A stretch of DNA of 64,000 nucleotides, from IMG/VR virus record IMGVR_UViG_3300009124_000005, positions 1 through 64,000 of that record; one strand, given 5' to 3'. The notes beneath the pieces were generated by a model. The model saw nothing but the letters and a program-made list of their open reading frames with translations. It was not told the DNA's origin and searched no databases. This document shows, piece by piece, positions 8,199-14,403 of this stretch. Source of the DNA: a virus. Both the position numbers and the translations under genes were made by a program. The first letter of the stretch is position 1. Each line of letters starts with the position of its first letter.

Positions 8199-8795
8199 AT
8201 GAAACGCATGACTACAGCACTGTCTCTGGCAGCAGCAGCAACGACTGCTTTCGCTGCTTACAGCGCAATGACTTCACCACCACCAGTAGTAACTGCTCCT
8301 CCTGTAGTAGAACCTCCTACGATCGAGTATAATCTTACGTGGAAGTGTGAGGACTGCACTCTAAATGAGCAGTATGTACTGGCTCAACTTCAAGAACATA
8401 CTAAAATTACAGATCGTAATGCCCTTGCTACGATCATGGGCAACATCAAACAGGAGAGTAAGTTCATCCCTAACATCTGTGAAGGTGGTGCTAGGGTGTC
8501 TTATGAGAACTGCCTCTCTGGTGGATTTGGTTTAATTCAGTGGACTAGTATTGGACGCTACAAGGGTCTTGGAAACTTTTGTGCTAAATATCTGTGCGAT
8601 CCCAGTAGTCTTGAAGGTCAGACTCGCTGGATGATTAATGAACCAATCTTCCAACGCTATCTCCCCGAGTTTGAGGGACATGGATATTCAATCTCCCAAT
8701 ATATGGTTCCTGCATACTACTGGTTGGGATGGGGCATCAAAGGCAACCGTGAAATCTATGCATATGACTACACTAAAAAGATGGTTTTAGCATGA
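8199..8795 (+). CDS. Tail-lysozyme-like endolysin with signal peptide
   Basis: 198 residues. Signal peptide MKRMTTALSLAAAATTAFAAY, Pro-rich linker (PPPVVTAPPVVEPP), then a lysozyme domain: ATIMGNIKQESKF with the catalytic Glu, and GGFGLIQWTSIGRYKGL, the pattern of the phage tail lysozyme family. Cysteine pairs (CEDC; CAKYLC) may form disulfides. Export suggests a Sec-delivered endolysin acting on peptidoglycan. Overlaps the next gene by ATGA. Confidence 0.8.
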   Translation: MKRMTTALSLAAAATTAFAAYSAMTSPPPVVTAPPVVEPPTIEYNLTWKCEDCTLNEQYVLAQLQEHTKITDRNALATIMGNIKQESKFIPNICEGGARVSYENCLSGGFGLIQWTSIGRYKGLGNFCAKYLCDPSSLEGQTRWMINEPIFQRYLPEFEGHGYSISQYMVPAYYWLGWGIKGNREIYAYDYTKKMVLA

Positions 8796-9064
8796 CATAT
8801 CCAGCACCAAAATATCTTAAAGACGACCCTTGGTTTGGTCCTGCTCCATTTTCAGACAAGCAAATGGAATACAAACTTGCTTATGAGCAATCTGTTATTG
8901 AAAACTTACTTCTTGATGAACCAATCTATTCAGAAGTAAAAAATATACATCAAGTGATGTATGATATTGCTACTGCTCATGGTAAAACCACCACCCAACT
9001 TAATCCACTACCTACACTTGGTGGAGGTTCTGAACAAGTTTGGATGTCAGGTGCTGGACTATGA
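8792..9064 (+). CDS. Conserved phage protein (90 aa), unknown
   Basis: MTYPAPKYLKDDPWFGPAPF..., soluble, ends in LGGGSEQVWMSGAGL. ATGA overlaps on both sides couple it to the lysozyme and to the next gene. No family recognised. Confidence 0.75.
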   Translation: MTYPAPKYLKDDPWFGPAPFSDKQMEYKLAYEQSVIENLLLDEPIYSEVKNIHQVMYDIATAHGKTTTQLNPLPTLGGGSEQVWMSGAGL

Positions 9065-9273
9065 TTGATGACTGGCGATACAGTGACGAACGTATGGAGA
9101 TGAGACAAAAAGTTTATGGTCTCCTCCTGACAAAATTTGGTTCTGCCCTTGACGAAAATGGAGAACCTATGTATACTATGGACAGCATTACACAATGCTC
9201 TCACGACTGGGTATCACAAGGCAATGTAAGGACAGATGGCATAGTGGCATACTTTAAAGCATACTATGCTTGA
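9061..9273 (+). CDS. Small protein (70 aa), unknown
   Basis: MIDDWRYSDERMEMRQKVY...; helical. Start overlaps the previous stop (ATGA); a longer frame from 9040 is less likely. Its TGA stop is embedded in the -35 box of the tmRNA promoter. Confidence 0.75.
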   Translation: MIDDWRYSDERMEMRQKVYGLLLTKFGSALDENGEPMYTMDSITQCSHDWVSQGNVRTDGIVAYFKAYYA

Positions 9274-9298
9274 CAACACCTAATCACTGTGCTAATAT
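9270..9298 (+). promoter_or_regulatory. Strong sigma-70-like promoter of the tmRNA gene
   Basis: Perfect TTGACA at 9270-9275, 17-bp spacer, TATAAT-like TAATAT at 9293-9298. Predicted start near 9305, just before the acceptor piece of the tmRNA. Confidence 0.8.
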
Positions 9299-9304
9299 AT
9301 ACAT

Positions 9305-9563
9305 TGTTCAAGAGGTTGCAAAGTCTGTTGTTCTGGACAGGGGTTCGATTCCCCTCACTTCCATTCTTGGGGGTGCCATGGTTTCGACAGGGCAAAAAGG
9401 TTGTAATTGTTGACGGAACAAAACCATAGATGCAAACACATCTGACTCCGCTGCGAATAACATCGTAGCATTCTCCCGCAGCACCGTTGCTGCCTGAATG
9501 GGAGATGGGGGATAAGTTATCCTTCTAATCCAATAACTCTTGGGGGTGCAATGCCCCTTCTTC
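9305..9563 (+). ncRNA. ssrA: Two-piece (circularly permuted) tmRNA
   Basis: The 3' tRNA-like piece comes first: T-arm stem AGGGG/CCCCT (9339-9343/9351-9355) with loop TTCGATT, then acceptor strand CACTTCC (9356-9362) and A. After a 5-nt spacer the 5' piece starts GGGGGTGCCATGGTTTCGAC (9369 on), the tmRNA signature. GGGGGTG pairs with CACTTCC, and CAGGGCAA (9388-9395) pairs with TTGTTCTG (9328-9335) as helix P2. The tag frame runs GCG at 9453 to TGA at 9495-9497 and encodes ANNIVAFSRSTVAA, close in form to picocyanobacterial tags. A GGGG...CCCC hairpin at 9542-9557 followed by TTCTT closes the gene. CCA is not encoded. Ends are approximate. Confidence 0.88.
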
Positions 9564-9565
9564 AT

Positions 9566-9638
9566 GGGCAAGTAGCATAATGGATAATGCCCCGCTCTTC
9601 TAAAGCGTAGACTGTAGGTTCGAGTCCTACCTTGCCTG
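9566..9638 (+). tRNA. tRNA-Arg (UCU)
   Basis: Acceptor GGGCAAG/CTTGCCT, T loop TTCGAGT, anticodon loop CTTCTAA with TCT. Reads AGA codons, which are common in AT-rich phage genes. Confidence 0.9.
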
Positions 9639-9642
9639 TTTG

Positions 9643-9676
9643 GTAGAGCACTTGTATAAATAAAAGAGTGCTCTAC
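9643..9676 (+). promoter_or_regulatory. Hairpin with late promoter in its loop, before HNH gene
   Basis: Perfect 10-bp inverted repeat GTAGAGCACT (9643-9652) / AGTGCTCTAC (9667-9676). The loop contains TATAAATA (9655-9662). The 3' arm ends 8 nt before the ATG at 9685, so a read-through transcript would hide the ribosome site while a late transcript starting in or after the loop would not. Confidence 0.75.
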
Positions 9677-9684
9677 TAAAACAG

Positions 9685-10107
9685 ATGAAACAAACTGCTA
9701 CCTGTTTAAACTGTTCTACGGTATTTGAATACAACCCTCATCACAAGCGTGGTAAGTATTGTAATAACAAATGCCAGCAAGAGCATAAGAGAAAACAGTT
9801 CATTACTGAATGGAAGCAGGGTTTAGTTTCAGGTGGTTCTTCTTATCACTTATCACAGTATGTGAGAAACCATCTATTAGAGGAAGCAGATTACAAGTGT
9901 TCCAAGTGTGGTTGGACGGGCACTAACATTCATACTGGTAGAGTTCCTTTGGAAATCGACCATATAGATGATGACCCATACAATCATTCTCCTGACAATT
10001 TACAAGTTCTTTGTCCTAATTGTCATGCTTGTAAAACCCAAGCACCTCAAAAAAGCAAGGGTGGGAGATACCAAAATAGAACTCACCCAAAATTCCAGGG
10101 CGATTAG
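9685..10107 (+). CDS. HNH homing endonuclease with N-terminal zinc finger
   Basis: 140 residues. N-terminal C4-type finger (CLNC ... CNNKC), then YKCSKCGWTG, LEIDHIDDDPYNHSPDNLQVLCPNCHACKT, the HNH core with H-D, N and the second CxxC zinc pair. It lies between tRNA-Arg and tRNA-Val; its TAG stop is nucleotides 8-10 of tRNA-Val. Probably a free-standing homing endonuclease targeting this tRNA region. Confidence 0.85.
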   Translation: MKQTATCLNCSTVFEYNPHHKRGKYCNNKCQQEHKRKQFITEWKQGLVSGGSSYHLSQYVRNHLLEEADYKCSKCGWTGTNIHTGRVPLEIDHIDDDPYNHSPDNLQVLCPNCHACKTQAPQKSKGGRYQNRTHPKFQGD

Positions 10108-10169
10108 CGCAGCGGCAGCGCAGTAGATTTACATTCTATTGGTCACTGGTTCAAATCCAGTATCGCCCA
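10098..10169 (+). tRNA. tRNA-Val (UAC)
   Basis: Acceptor GGGCGAT/ATCGCCC plus A; anticodon stem GTAGA/TCTAT, loop TTTACAT with TAC; T loop TTCAAAT. First 10 nt overlap the HNH gene. Confidence 0.9.
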
Positions 10170-10185
10170 TAGTATACCTATACTA

Positions 10186-10497
10186 ATGAAAAAAGAAAAA
10201 ATCAAAGACCAGCTAGAACAGATCTATATCGAGTTAGCATACATCAGAGGTATGTTGAGAAATGTTAGTAATCAGATGCAAGAATTGCGGGAAACAACTG
10301 GAGTCGCATCCAACGAAAATGAGATGTTGCGGGTGTCCGAACCTTACGAGCATCCGTGGAACCAACATATCAGGGAACAATCTATCTCTAGTGGAACTAG
10401 TAACGAACCACCAGAAATCAGAGAGTATTACGAAACTGTCACCGCAAGACTTGGTTTTTCAGGAGGAAAGGCGACTACGAAAGGTCCGTCGCATTGA
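10186..10497 (+). CDS. Small helical protein overlapping a zinc-finger gene
   Basis: Frame of 103 codons. The first 25-30 residues (MKKEKIKDQLEQIYIELAYIRGMLR) look like a genuine helical protein; the rest shares its bases with the 10262 gene in another frame and looks like a shadow of it. Either a long overprinted gene or a short gene that lost its stop. Confidence 0.4.
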   Translation: MKKEKIKDQLEQIYIELAYIRGMLRNVSNQMQELRETTGVASNENEMLRVSEPYEHPWNQHIREQSISSGTSNEPPEIREYYETVTARLGFSGGKATTKGPSH

Positions 10498-10513
10498 CTT
10501 TGAAGAACGATAA
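10262..10513 (+). CDS. Small zinc-finger protein
   Basis: 83 residues. MLVIRCKNCGKQLESHPTK followed by RCCGCPN gives a CxxC ... CxxC zinc-ribbon pattern I associate with a conserved cyanophage family. The C-terminus is charged (EERRLRKVRRIDFEER). Carries the talC promoter in its 3' end. Confidence 0.7.
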   Translation: MLVIRCKNCGKQLESHPTKMRCCGCPNLTSIRGTNISGNNLSLVELVTNHQKSESITKLSPQDLVFQEERRLRKVRRIDFEER

Positions 10514-10522
10514 AACTATTAT
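10494..10522 (+). promoter_or_regulatory. Sigma-70-like promoter of talC
   Basis: TTGACT, 17 bp, TATTAT; the -35 overlaps the TGA stop at 10495-10497. Ends 9 nt before the talC ATG. Confidence 0.65.
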
Positions 10523-10531
10523 ACAATCAAC

Positions 10532-11179
10532 ATGAAAATTTTCCTAGACACTGCTGACTACGAAGCAATTGCCGAACGTTATCAAACTGGTTTAGTAGAT
10601 GGCATCACTACAAATCCTACACTAGTTCGTAAGTCTGGTGTGAACTACCTTGATTTTATTAATGCTCTCGCAACTGACTTTCATTTTGAAAGTATTTCTG
10701 CTGAAGTAGATGGAGATACTGCTAACGAAATGATTGCTAATGCTCAAAAATATATTGAGATTGGTTCTAATGTCACTATCAAACTTCCACTTACCCGTGA
10801 AGGTTTGATTGCCTGTAAAGAACTTACTGATGATGGTATTGAAACTAACGTCACGTTATGTTTCTCTGTCTCACAAGCAGTGATGGCAGCGAAAGCAGGT
10901 GCTACATACATCTCACCTTTCATTGGTAGATTGAATGATAACTCTATTAGTGGGGTTGAACTTGTTCGTGCTATCTCTGGACTCTATTGTGGTCAAGGTG
11001 TTCGTACTCGTATCCTTGCTGCCAGTTTAAGAGATGTCCACCACGTCTCCCGTTGTCTGCTGTATGGTGCTAACGTAGTAACGTTGCCGCCAGGTGTCTT
11101 CGACAAGATGTATAATCATGTCTTAACTGACTCTGGTCTAAATATTTTTGAACAAGATTTCGCACAAATCAAAGCATGA
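10532..11179 (+). CDS. talC: Transaldolase (TalC/MipB type)
   Basis: 215 residues, the short transaldolase class typical of cyanophages. MKIFLDTADYEAI, GITTNPTLVRKSG, ISAEV, VTIKLPLTREG (catalytic Lys), NVTLCFSVSQA and ISPFIGRL match the barrel strands. Transfers a dihydroxyacetone unit in the pentose phosphate pathway; in infected cyanobacteria it is thought to redirect carbon to NADPH and ribose for nucleotides, alongside the nrd genes and the photosystem genes. Overlaps the glutaredoxin gene by ATGA. Confidence 0.93.
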   Translation: MKIFLDTADYEAIAERYQTGLVDGITTNPTLVRKSGVNYLDFINALATDFHFESISAEVDGDTANEMIANAQKYIEIGSNVTIKLPLTREGLIACKELTDDGIETNVTLCFSVSQAVMAAKAGATYISPFIGRLNDNSISGVELVRAISGLYCGQGVRTRILAASLRDVHHVSRCLLYGANVVTLPPGVFDKMYNHVLTDSGLNIFEQDFAQIKA

Positions 11180-11421
11180 GATTCACTATCTATTCCAAGT
11201 ATGGTTGTTCATACTGCCAGCAAATCAAGTTACTCTTTGAATTAAATGAGTTTAAGTTTGTTGAACTTCATTTAGATAGAGACTTCGATAAGAATGAATT
11301 TTATGAGTTGTTTGGTGCAGGATCTACGTTCCCTCAAGTTATTCTGAATGACAAGATTTCTTTGGGTGGATGTACAGAGACAGTAAAGTATTTACAAAAA
11401 GAACAAATTTGTTGTAACTAA
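11176..11421 (+). CDS. Glutaredoxin (CSYC)
   Basis: 81 residues, thioredoxin fold: YSKYGCSYCQQIK active site at 10-13, STFPQV cis-proline loop, LGGC near the C-terminus. Probably reduces the phage ribonucleotide reductase. Coupled to talC (ATGA) and to the next gene by one base. Confidence 0.88.
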   Translation: MRFTIYSKYGCSYCQQIKLLFELNEFKFVELHLDRDFDKNEFYELFGAGSTFPQVILNDKISLGGCTETVKYLQKEQICCN

Positions 11422-11645
11422 TGATTGACCCCAGTGAAATGATTGAAGTCAGTGAAGAACAGTTTCAATCTGACTTTGACACCTACATGGAACGCATTGA
11501 AAATGATGGTGCATATTATCTGATCCGTCGTCCTGATGGCACTGCTGTTGTGGCGGCACCAGTTACAGAAGAAATCGAACCATACCTTGACATTATGCCG
11601 ACATTAGACTATAATGACGGAGTTGCTGAAGACCCTTCCTACTGA
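11421..11645 (+). CDS. Phd/YefM-like small protein (74 aa)
   Basis: MIEVSEEQFQSDFDTYMERI then a hairpin-like AYYLIRRPDGTAVVAAPV resembles the N-terminal fold of Phd/YefM antitoxins (helix FxxxFxxYLxxV, then strand-turn-strand). No toxin-like partner is obvious next to it. The acidic tail is unlike a DNA-binding antitoxin, so this may be only the fold. Confidence 0.6.
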   Translation: MIDPSEMIEVSEEQFQSDFDTYMERIENDGAYYLIRRPDGTAVVAAPVTEEIEPYLDIMPTLDYNDGVAEDPSY

Positions 11646-11893
11646 TGAAAATTCTTCTTGAGCGTTTCCCATACCGCTACGTAGAGTGTGGTGTGTTGGA
11701 GACTAATGGACTACCTGACTTTCGTATTCAGAAAGCAGACTCCTATACTAAACGGTATAGTGATATGTACCTCTGTGACAATCAAATGCAAATGCTAACT
11801 GCAATGGAAGACTTTGAATATACAAAGTGGTTAGATTCCGACAACGTTCCTTGCTATGTTAAAGATACTGTAGGTAATCATTATGACAACTAA
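11645..11893 (+). CDS. Conserved phage protein (82 aa), unknown
   Basis: MKILLERFPYRYVECGVLETNG..., soluble; start overlaps the previous stop by one base and the end overlaps the next start by 11 nt. Confidence 0.7.
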   Translation: MKILLERFPYRYVECGVLETNGLPDFRIQKADSYTKRYSDMYLCDNQMQMLTAMEDFEYTKWLDSDNVPCYVKDTVGNHYDN

Positions 11894-12197
11894 CTCTCAC
11901 CTGACTGACGCACTTGATTCTGTTACTAAAGCACTCATTGAAGCTTTGGAATCAAAAAATGAAGATCAAGTTGTAAAACTGTTTGAACTTTACAATAATA
12001 TCAAGGCAGCACAACCAAAAGGCAATGGTATTTCGATCGATTTCACTTCGACACCTGCTTGGACTGACTTTGGTGCAGCATCACCTATAACCTTTAATCA
12101 TGATGATGTAATTTCTTTTGGTGATGTAGGAGAGGTTCCTATTGGAGATACCATTATCACTACTGGTTCGGGTATAGATACTATTAGTCTTGGATAG
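11883..12197 (+). CDS. Conserved phage protein (104 aa), unknown
   Basis: Helical N-terminal half (DALDSVTKALIEALESKNEDQVVKL), Gly/Asp/Thr-rich C-terminal half. End of the talC-glutaredoxin operon. No family recognised. Confidence 0.7.
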   Translation: MTTNSHLTDALDSVTKALIEALESKNEDQVVKLFELYNNIKAAQPKGNGISIDFTSTPAWTDFGAASPITFNHDDVISFGDVGEVPIGDTIITTGSGIDTISLG

Positions 12198-12267
12198 ACT
12201 ATAAACTTATCCTGGTGGAGCTGGGTAGATTCATCTGCTGGTCCAGTCTCGGAAAGACTATAAACTT
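12196..12267 (+). repeat. 13-bp direct repeat in intergenic spacer
   Basis: AGACTATAAACTT occurs at 12196-12208 and 12255-12267, 59 bp apart. The stretch between is richer in G/C than its surroundings. A weak promoter may sit at 12266-12292 (TTGACC, 15 bp, TATACT). Confidence 0.5.
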
Positions 12268-12293
12268 GACCAACTTAATAACGTTTTATACTG

Positions 12294-13046
12294 ATGTTTG
12301 ATAAACCAATTACAATTTATTATCATCAGTATGATAACGATTGTACTAGAAAAGAATCTGAATTCATGTATGAGTCTTGTCTCTCTGTAGACGGTATTGG
12401 ATATGAACCAGAGTCTTTGATATCCATGTCCGATGGTGAAGAGATTTATTCTGCGTGTCCTATTTGGAGACATAGAGAAGAAAGAACTTTTGCTATTCGC
12501 TCTCCTATCGATTTTACAGTACACATCAACAAAGCAAGAAAAGGAATTAGTGTTCCTAACTTCACGCAAGATCAGTTTCAGAACTATGTTTGTGGAAATT
12601 CTGATCCTAGATGGTGTACTGATAAAAGAATTAGTATTCAACTAGCGATTCCAAAGTTTATCTTTTGGACAGATGAAAAAAACATTTGGATAGAGCAAAA
12701 AAATCATTGGAGAACATCAGTAAAAAATAACTTTACTGCTGTTGGTGGGTGGTATAATACCTCCAACTGGACTAGAACTATCAATCCTTGTCTTGATGTT
12801 GTAGATCATAGCAAAGATATTGTTGTTAAGAGAGGCGACATTTTATATGAGGTTGCCTTTCATGCTCCTAAAAAATCTAGGAAAATCTCTTTAGTTAAAC
12901 AAACTCCTCCAAAACAAATTCAAAATAGATTTGTCCGAGGATTTAATATCAAAAGATTTTTACCTAAAAAAACTATAGAATTTGCATTGGGAGATACTTC
13001 TTCTAAATGTCCATTCAGGTTTGGTTCCCCGCAGGATAAGGGTTAA
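12294..13046 (+). CDS. Conserved phage protein (250 aa), unknown
   Basis: Soluble protein rich in aromatic residues (IYYHQYDND, WRTSVKNNFTAVGGWYNTSNW). No signal peptide, no recognised motif; basic C-terminal 50 residues. I do not recognise a family. Its last codons overlap a GC-rich structured segment. Confidence 0.7.
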   Translation: MFDKPITIYYHQYDNDCTRKESEFMYESCLSVDGIGYEPESLISMSDGEEIYSACPIWRHREERTFAIRSPIDFTVHINKARKGISVPNFTQDQFQNYVCGNSDPRWCTDKRISIQLAIPKFIFWTDEKNIWIEQKNHWRTSVKNNFTAVGGWYNTSNWTRTINPCLDVVDHSKDIVVKRGDILYEVAFHAPKKSRKISLVKQTPPKQIQNRFVRGFNIKRFLPKKTIEFALGDTSSKCPFRFGSPQDKG

Positions 13047-13142
13047 GCCTGCTGGTGCGGGTGAAGATATCGCCGCCTGGTTTCTTGTTTCCAGTTAAAG
13101 AACAAGTGGCGTGCATGTGCTCTGGGGTGTGACAACCCCAAC
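13026..13142 (+). other. GC-rich, highly structured segment (possible ncRNA)
   Basis: Several nested inverted repeats: CCCGCA/TGCGGG enclosing CAGG/CCTG, GCGG/CCGC, CTTGTT/AACAAG, CGCC/GGCG, and GGGGT/ACCCC. No open frame covers it. It lies between the 250-aa gene and tRNA-Gly. It could be a structured RNA, an intron or tRNA remnant, or a processing signal; no known family was recognised. Confidence 0.4.
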
Positions 13143-13143
13143 T

Positions 13144-13214
13144 GCGGGATTAGTTTAGAGGCAAAACTAAAGGTTTCCAACCTTTCGTCATCGGTTCGAT
13201 TCCGATATCCCGCT
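13144..13214 (+). tRNA. tRNA-Gly (UCC)
   Basis: Acceptor GCGGGAT/ATCCCGC plus T; anticodon loop TTTCCAA with TCC between AAGG and CCTT; T loop TTCGATT. Confidence 0.9.
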
Positions 13215-13216
13215 TG

Positions 13217-13354
13217 GGACACTAAACAAAGTGTCCACTGTAGTAGAAATACTCATTTCTAACTACATAAATAAATGTTACAACTGTCACAGTGACAGTT
13301 GTAACAAAACGAGACACGTCGAGTCTCTATTCATCTGTGGGTAAACACTCCACA
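13217..13354 (+). promoter_or_regulatory. Multi-hairpin leader with late promoter and 31-nt palindrome
   Basis: Five hairpins in a row: GGACACT/AGTGTCC (13217-13236), an 11-bp bulged stem (13240-13266), a perfect 15-bp palindrome around A13291 (13276-13306), GAGAC/GTCTC (13311-13327) and TGTGG/CCACA (13336-13354). The late box CATAAATA (13266-13273) lies directly before the palindrome, so late transcripts would start inside its left arm. The downstream gene starts at 13378 after AAAGG. Confidence 0.65.
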
Positions 13355-13377
13355 AGTAAACAAAGGTATTAACAAAC

Positions 13378-13749
13378 ATGATCAAATCTGTATTCGCAGC
13401 AACCGCTGCTCTTTCTGTCTCTGCTGGTGCCGCTTTCGCTGGCCCCTACGTCAACGTGGAAACCAACGCTGGTTGGACTGGATCCGAGTACAACGGTGCT
13501 GGAACAGACCTTCACCTGGGTTACGAAGGTGCTCTTGGCGAAACTGGTTCATACTACGTTCAGGGTGGCGCTACCGTGCTGACTCCTGATGGTGGTGACG
13601 CTGACACCGTGCCTTCAGGCAAGGCAGGAGTTGGTCTGGGTTTGACTGAAGCACTTGGTGCATATGGTGAAGTGTCCTTCGTAGGTTCTGGTGACGAAGA
13701 TCTTGACCGTGGTTACGGTGCTAAACTGGGTTTGAAGTATAACTTCTGA
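13378..13749 (+). CDS. Exported porin-like small beta-barrel protein
   Basis: 123 residues. Signal peptide MIKSVFAATAALSVSAGAAFA, then alternating beta strands (YVNVETNAGW, LHLGYEGAL, YYVQGGATV, GKAGVGLGL, GAYGEVSFVG) ending AKLGLKYNF with a terminal Phe, as in outer-membrane barrels. Codons are richer in G/C than neighbouring genes, suggesting high expression or host origin. It has a dedicated structured leader and a terminator after it. Confidence 0.75.
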   Translation: MIKSVFAATAALSVSAGAAFAGPYVNVETNAGWTGSEYNGAGTDLHLGYEGALGETGSYYVQGGATVLTPDGGDADTVPSGKAGVGLGLTEALGAYGEVSFVGSGDEDLDRGYGAKLGLKYNF

Positions 13750-13754
13750 TCTTG

Positions 13755-13783
13755 TAGACACATAGACATCTAGATGTTATACT
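13755..13783 (+). promoter_or_regulatory. Sigma-70-like promoter abutting a terminator
   Basis: TAGACA, 17 bp, TATACT. Predicted start (about 13790) lies inside the left arm of the terminator hairpin that follows. Confidence 0.6.
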
Positions 13784-13809
13784 GGGGGTGCGATGGCATC
13801 CCCTTTTTT
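13784..13809 (+). terminator. Rho-independent terminator of porin-like gene
   Basis: GGGGGTGC/GCATCCCC stem, GATG loop, six T. The T run ends at the ATG of the next gene. Confidence 0.8.
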
Positions 13810-14013
13810 ATGAAATTAGTTCTCAAATTTCTAACAAATCCAGGAACGATGACCTCCCTCACACTACTGGGGATGATAGCAATTATAGGGGCACTGCATA
13901 ACCATGCCCACTTCTCTATGGAGCAGGATGCAGATAGTTACGTGAGGCAGTGGTGTAGATCATCAGCAGAAAACAAAAAGACCTGCATCAGTTATGGTAG
14001 TTCGTATGATTAA
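13810..14013 (+). CDS. Small membrane protein (67 aa)
   Basis: MKLVLKFLTNPGTMTSLTLLGMIAIIGALHNH: one hydrophobic helix, then a polar tail with two cysteines (CRSSAENKKTC). Start immediately after the terminator T run, with no classical ribosome site. Unknown function. Confidence 0.6.
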   Translation: MKLVLKFLTNPGTMTSLTLLGMIAIIGALHNHAHFSMEQDADSYVRQWCRSSAENKKTCISYGSSYD

Positions 14014-14332
14014 AAAGTATTTGAGATTCATTAAAAAGATTCCCGAGAGACACTACTTCCCTATCTTTGTTATTGTATCTCTATACTTTATCGTTCCGAT
14101 TAGTGAGATTCTAGTAACACTGGGTGCTATTCTTTACTTCAAGTTTGAAACTAAAGTTAGACCTGTGGTTGGTAGACTTACCAAGAGACTACCTACTTGG
14201 TTGACATATGGTGGTAGTATCCTATTCTTCCTGGTAATGATTGACGACACTCTCTTTTATGTGGTGCTCTTCATCATGGCAATATGGGGAGCAAGTAAAG
14301 CAAGCAAACCTGATATGACTGATCAGGAATGA
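14006..14332 (+). CDS. Polytopic small membrane protein (108 aa)
   Basis: Basic N-terminus MIKKYLRFIKKIPERHYFP, then two to three hydrophobic segments (FVIVSLYFIVPISEILVTLGAILYF; ILFFLVMIDDTLFYVVLFIMAIW). An in-frame ATG at 13994 is an alternative start. Overlaps the previous gene. Unknown function. Confidence 0.65.
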   Translation: MIKKYLRFIKKIPERHYFPIFVIVSLYFIVPISEILVTLGAILYFKFETKVRPVVGRLTKRLPTWLTYGGSILFFLVMIDDTLFYVVLFIMAIWGASKASKPDMTDQE

Positions 14333-14337
14333 TTATC

Positions 14338-14376
14338 AAAGAAGGTCTTGACGCCCTTCTTTTTTTGATATATACT
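14338..14376 (+). promoter_or_regulatory. Composite terminator-promoter before hli
   Basis: Stem AAAGAAGG/CCTTCTTT followed by a T run ends the upstream unit; the 9-nt loop contains the -35 box TTGACG (14348-14353) of a promoter whose spacer is the 3' arm plus T run and whose -10 is TATACT (14371-14376). Confidence 0.75.
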
Positions 14377-14403
14377 ATGTAAAGTTTCATTACAAAAGGT
14401 AAC

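Noticed and set aside
9308-9571. 87-codon minus-strand open frame
   Set aside because: Lies entirely over the tmRNA structure and has no family features.
13774-13809. N-terminal extension MLYWGCDGIPFF of the small membrane protein
   Set aside because: These codons lie in the promoter -10 and the terminator hairpin; the start at 13810 is preferred.
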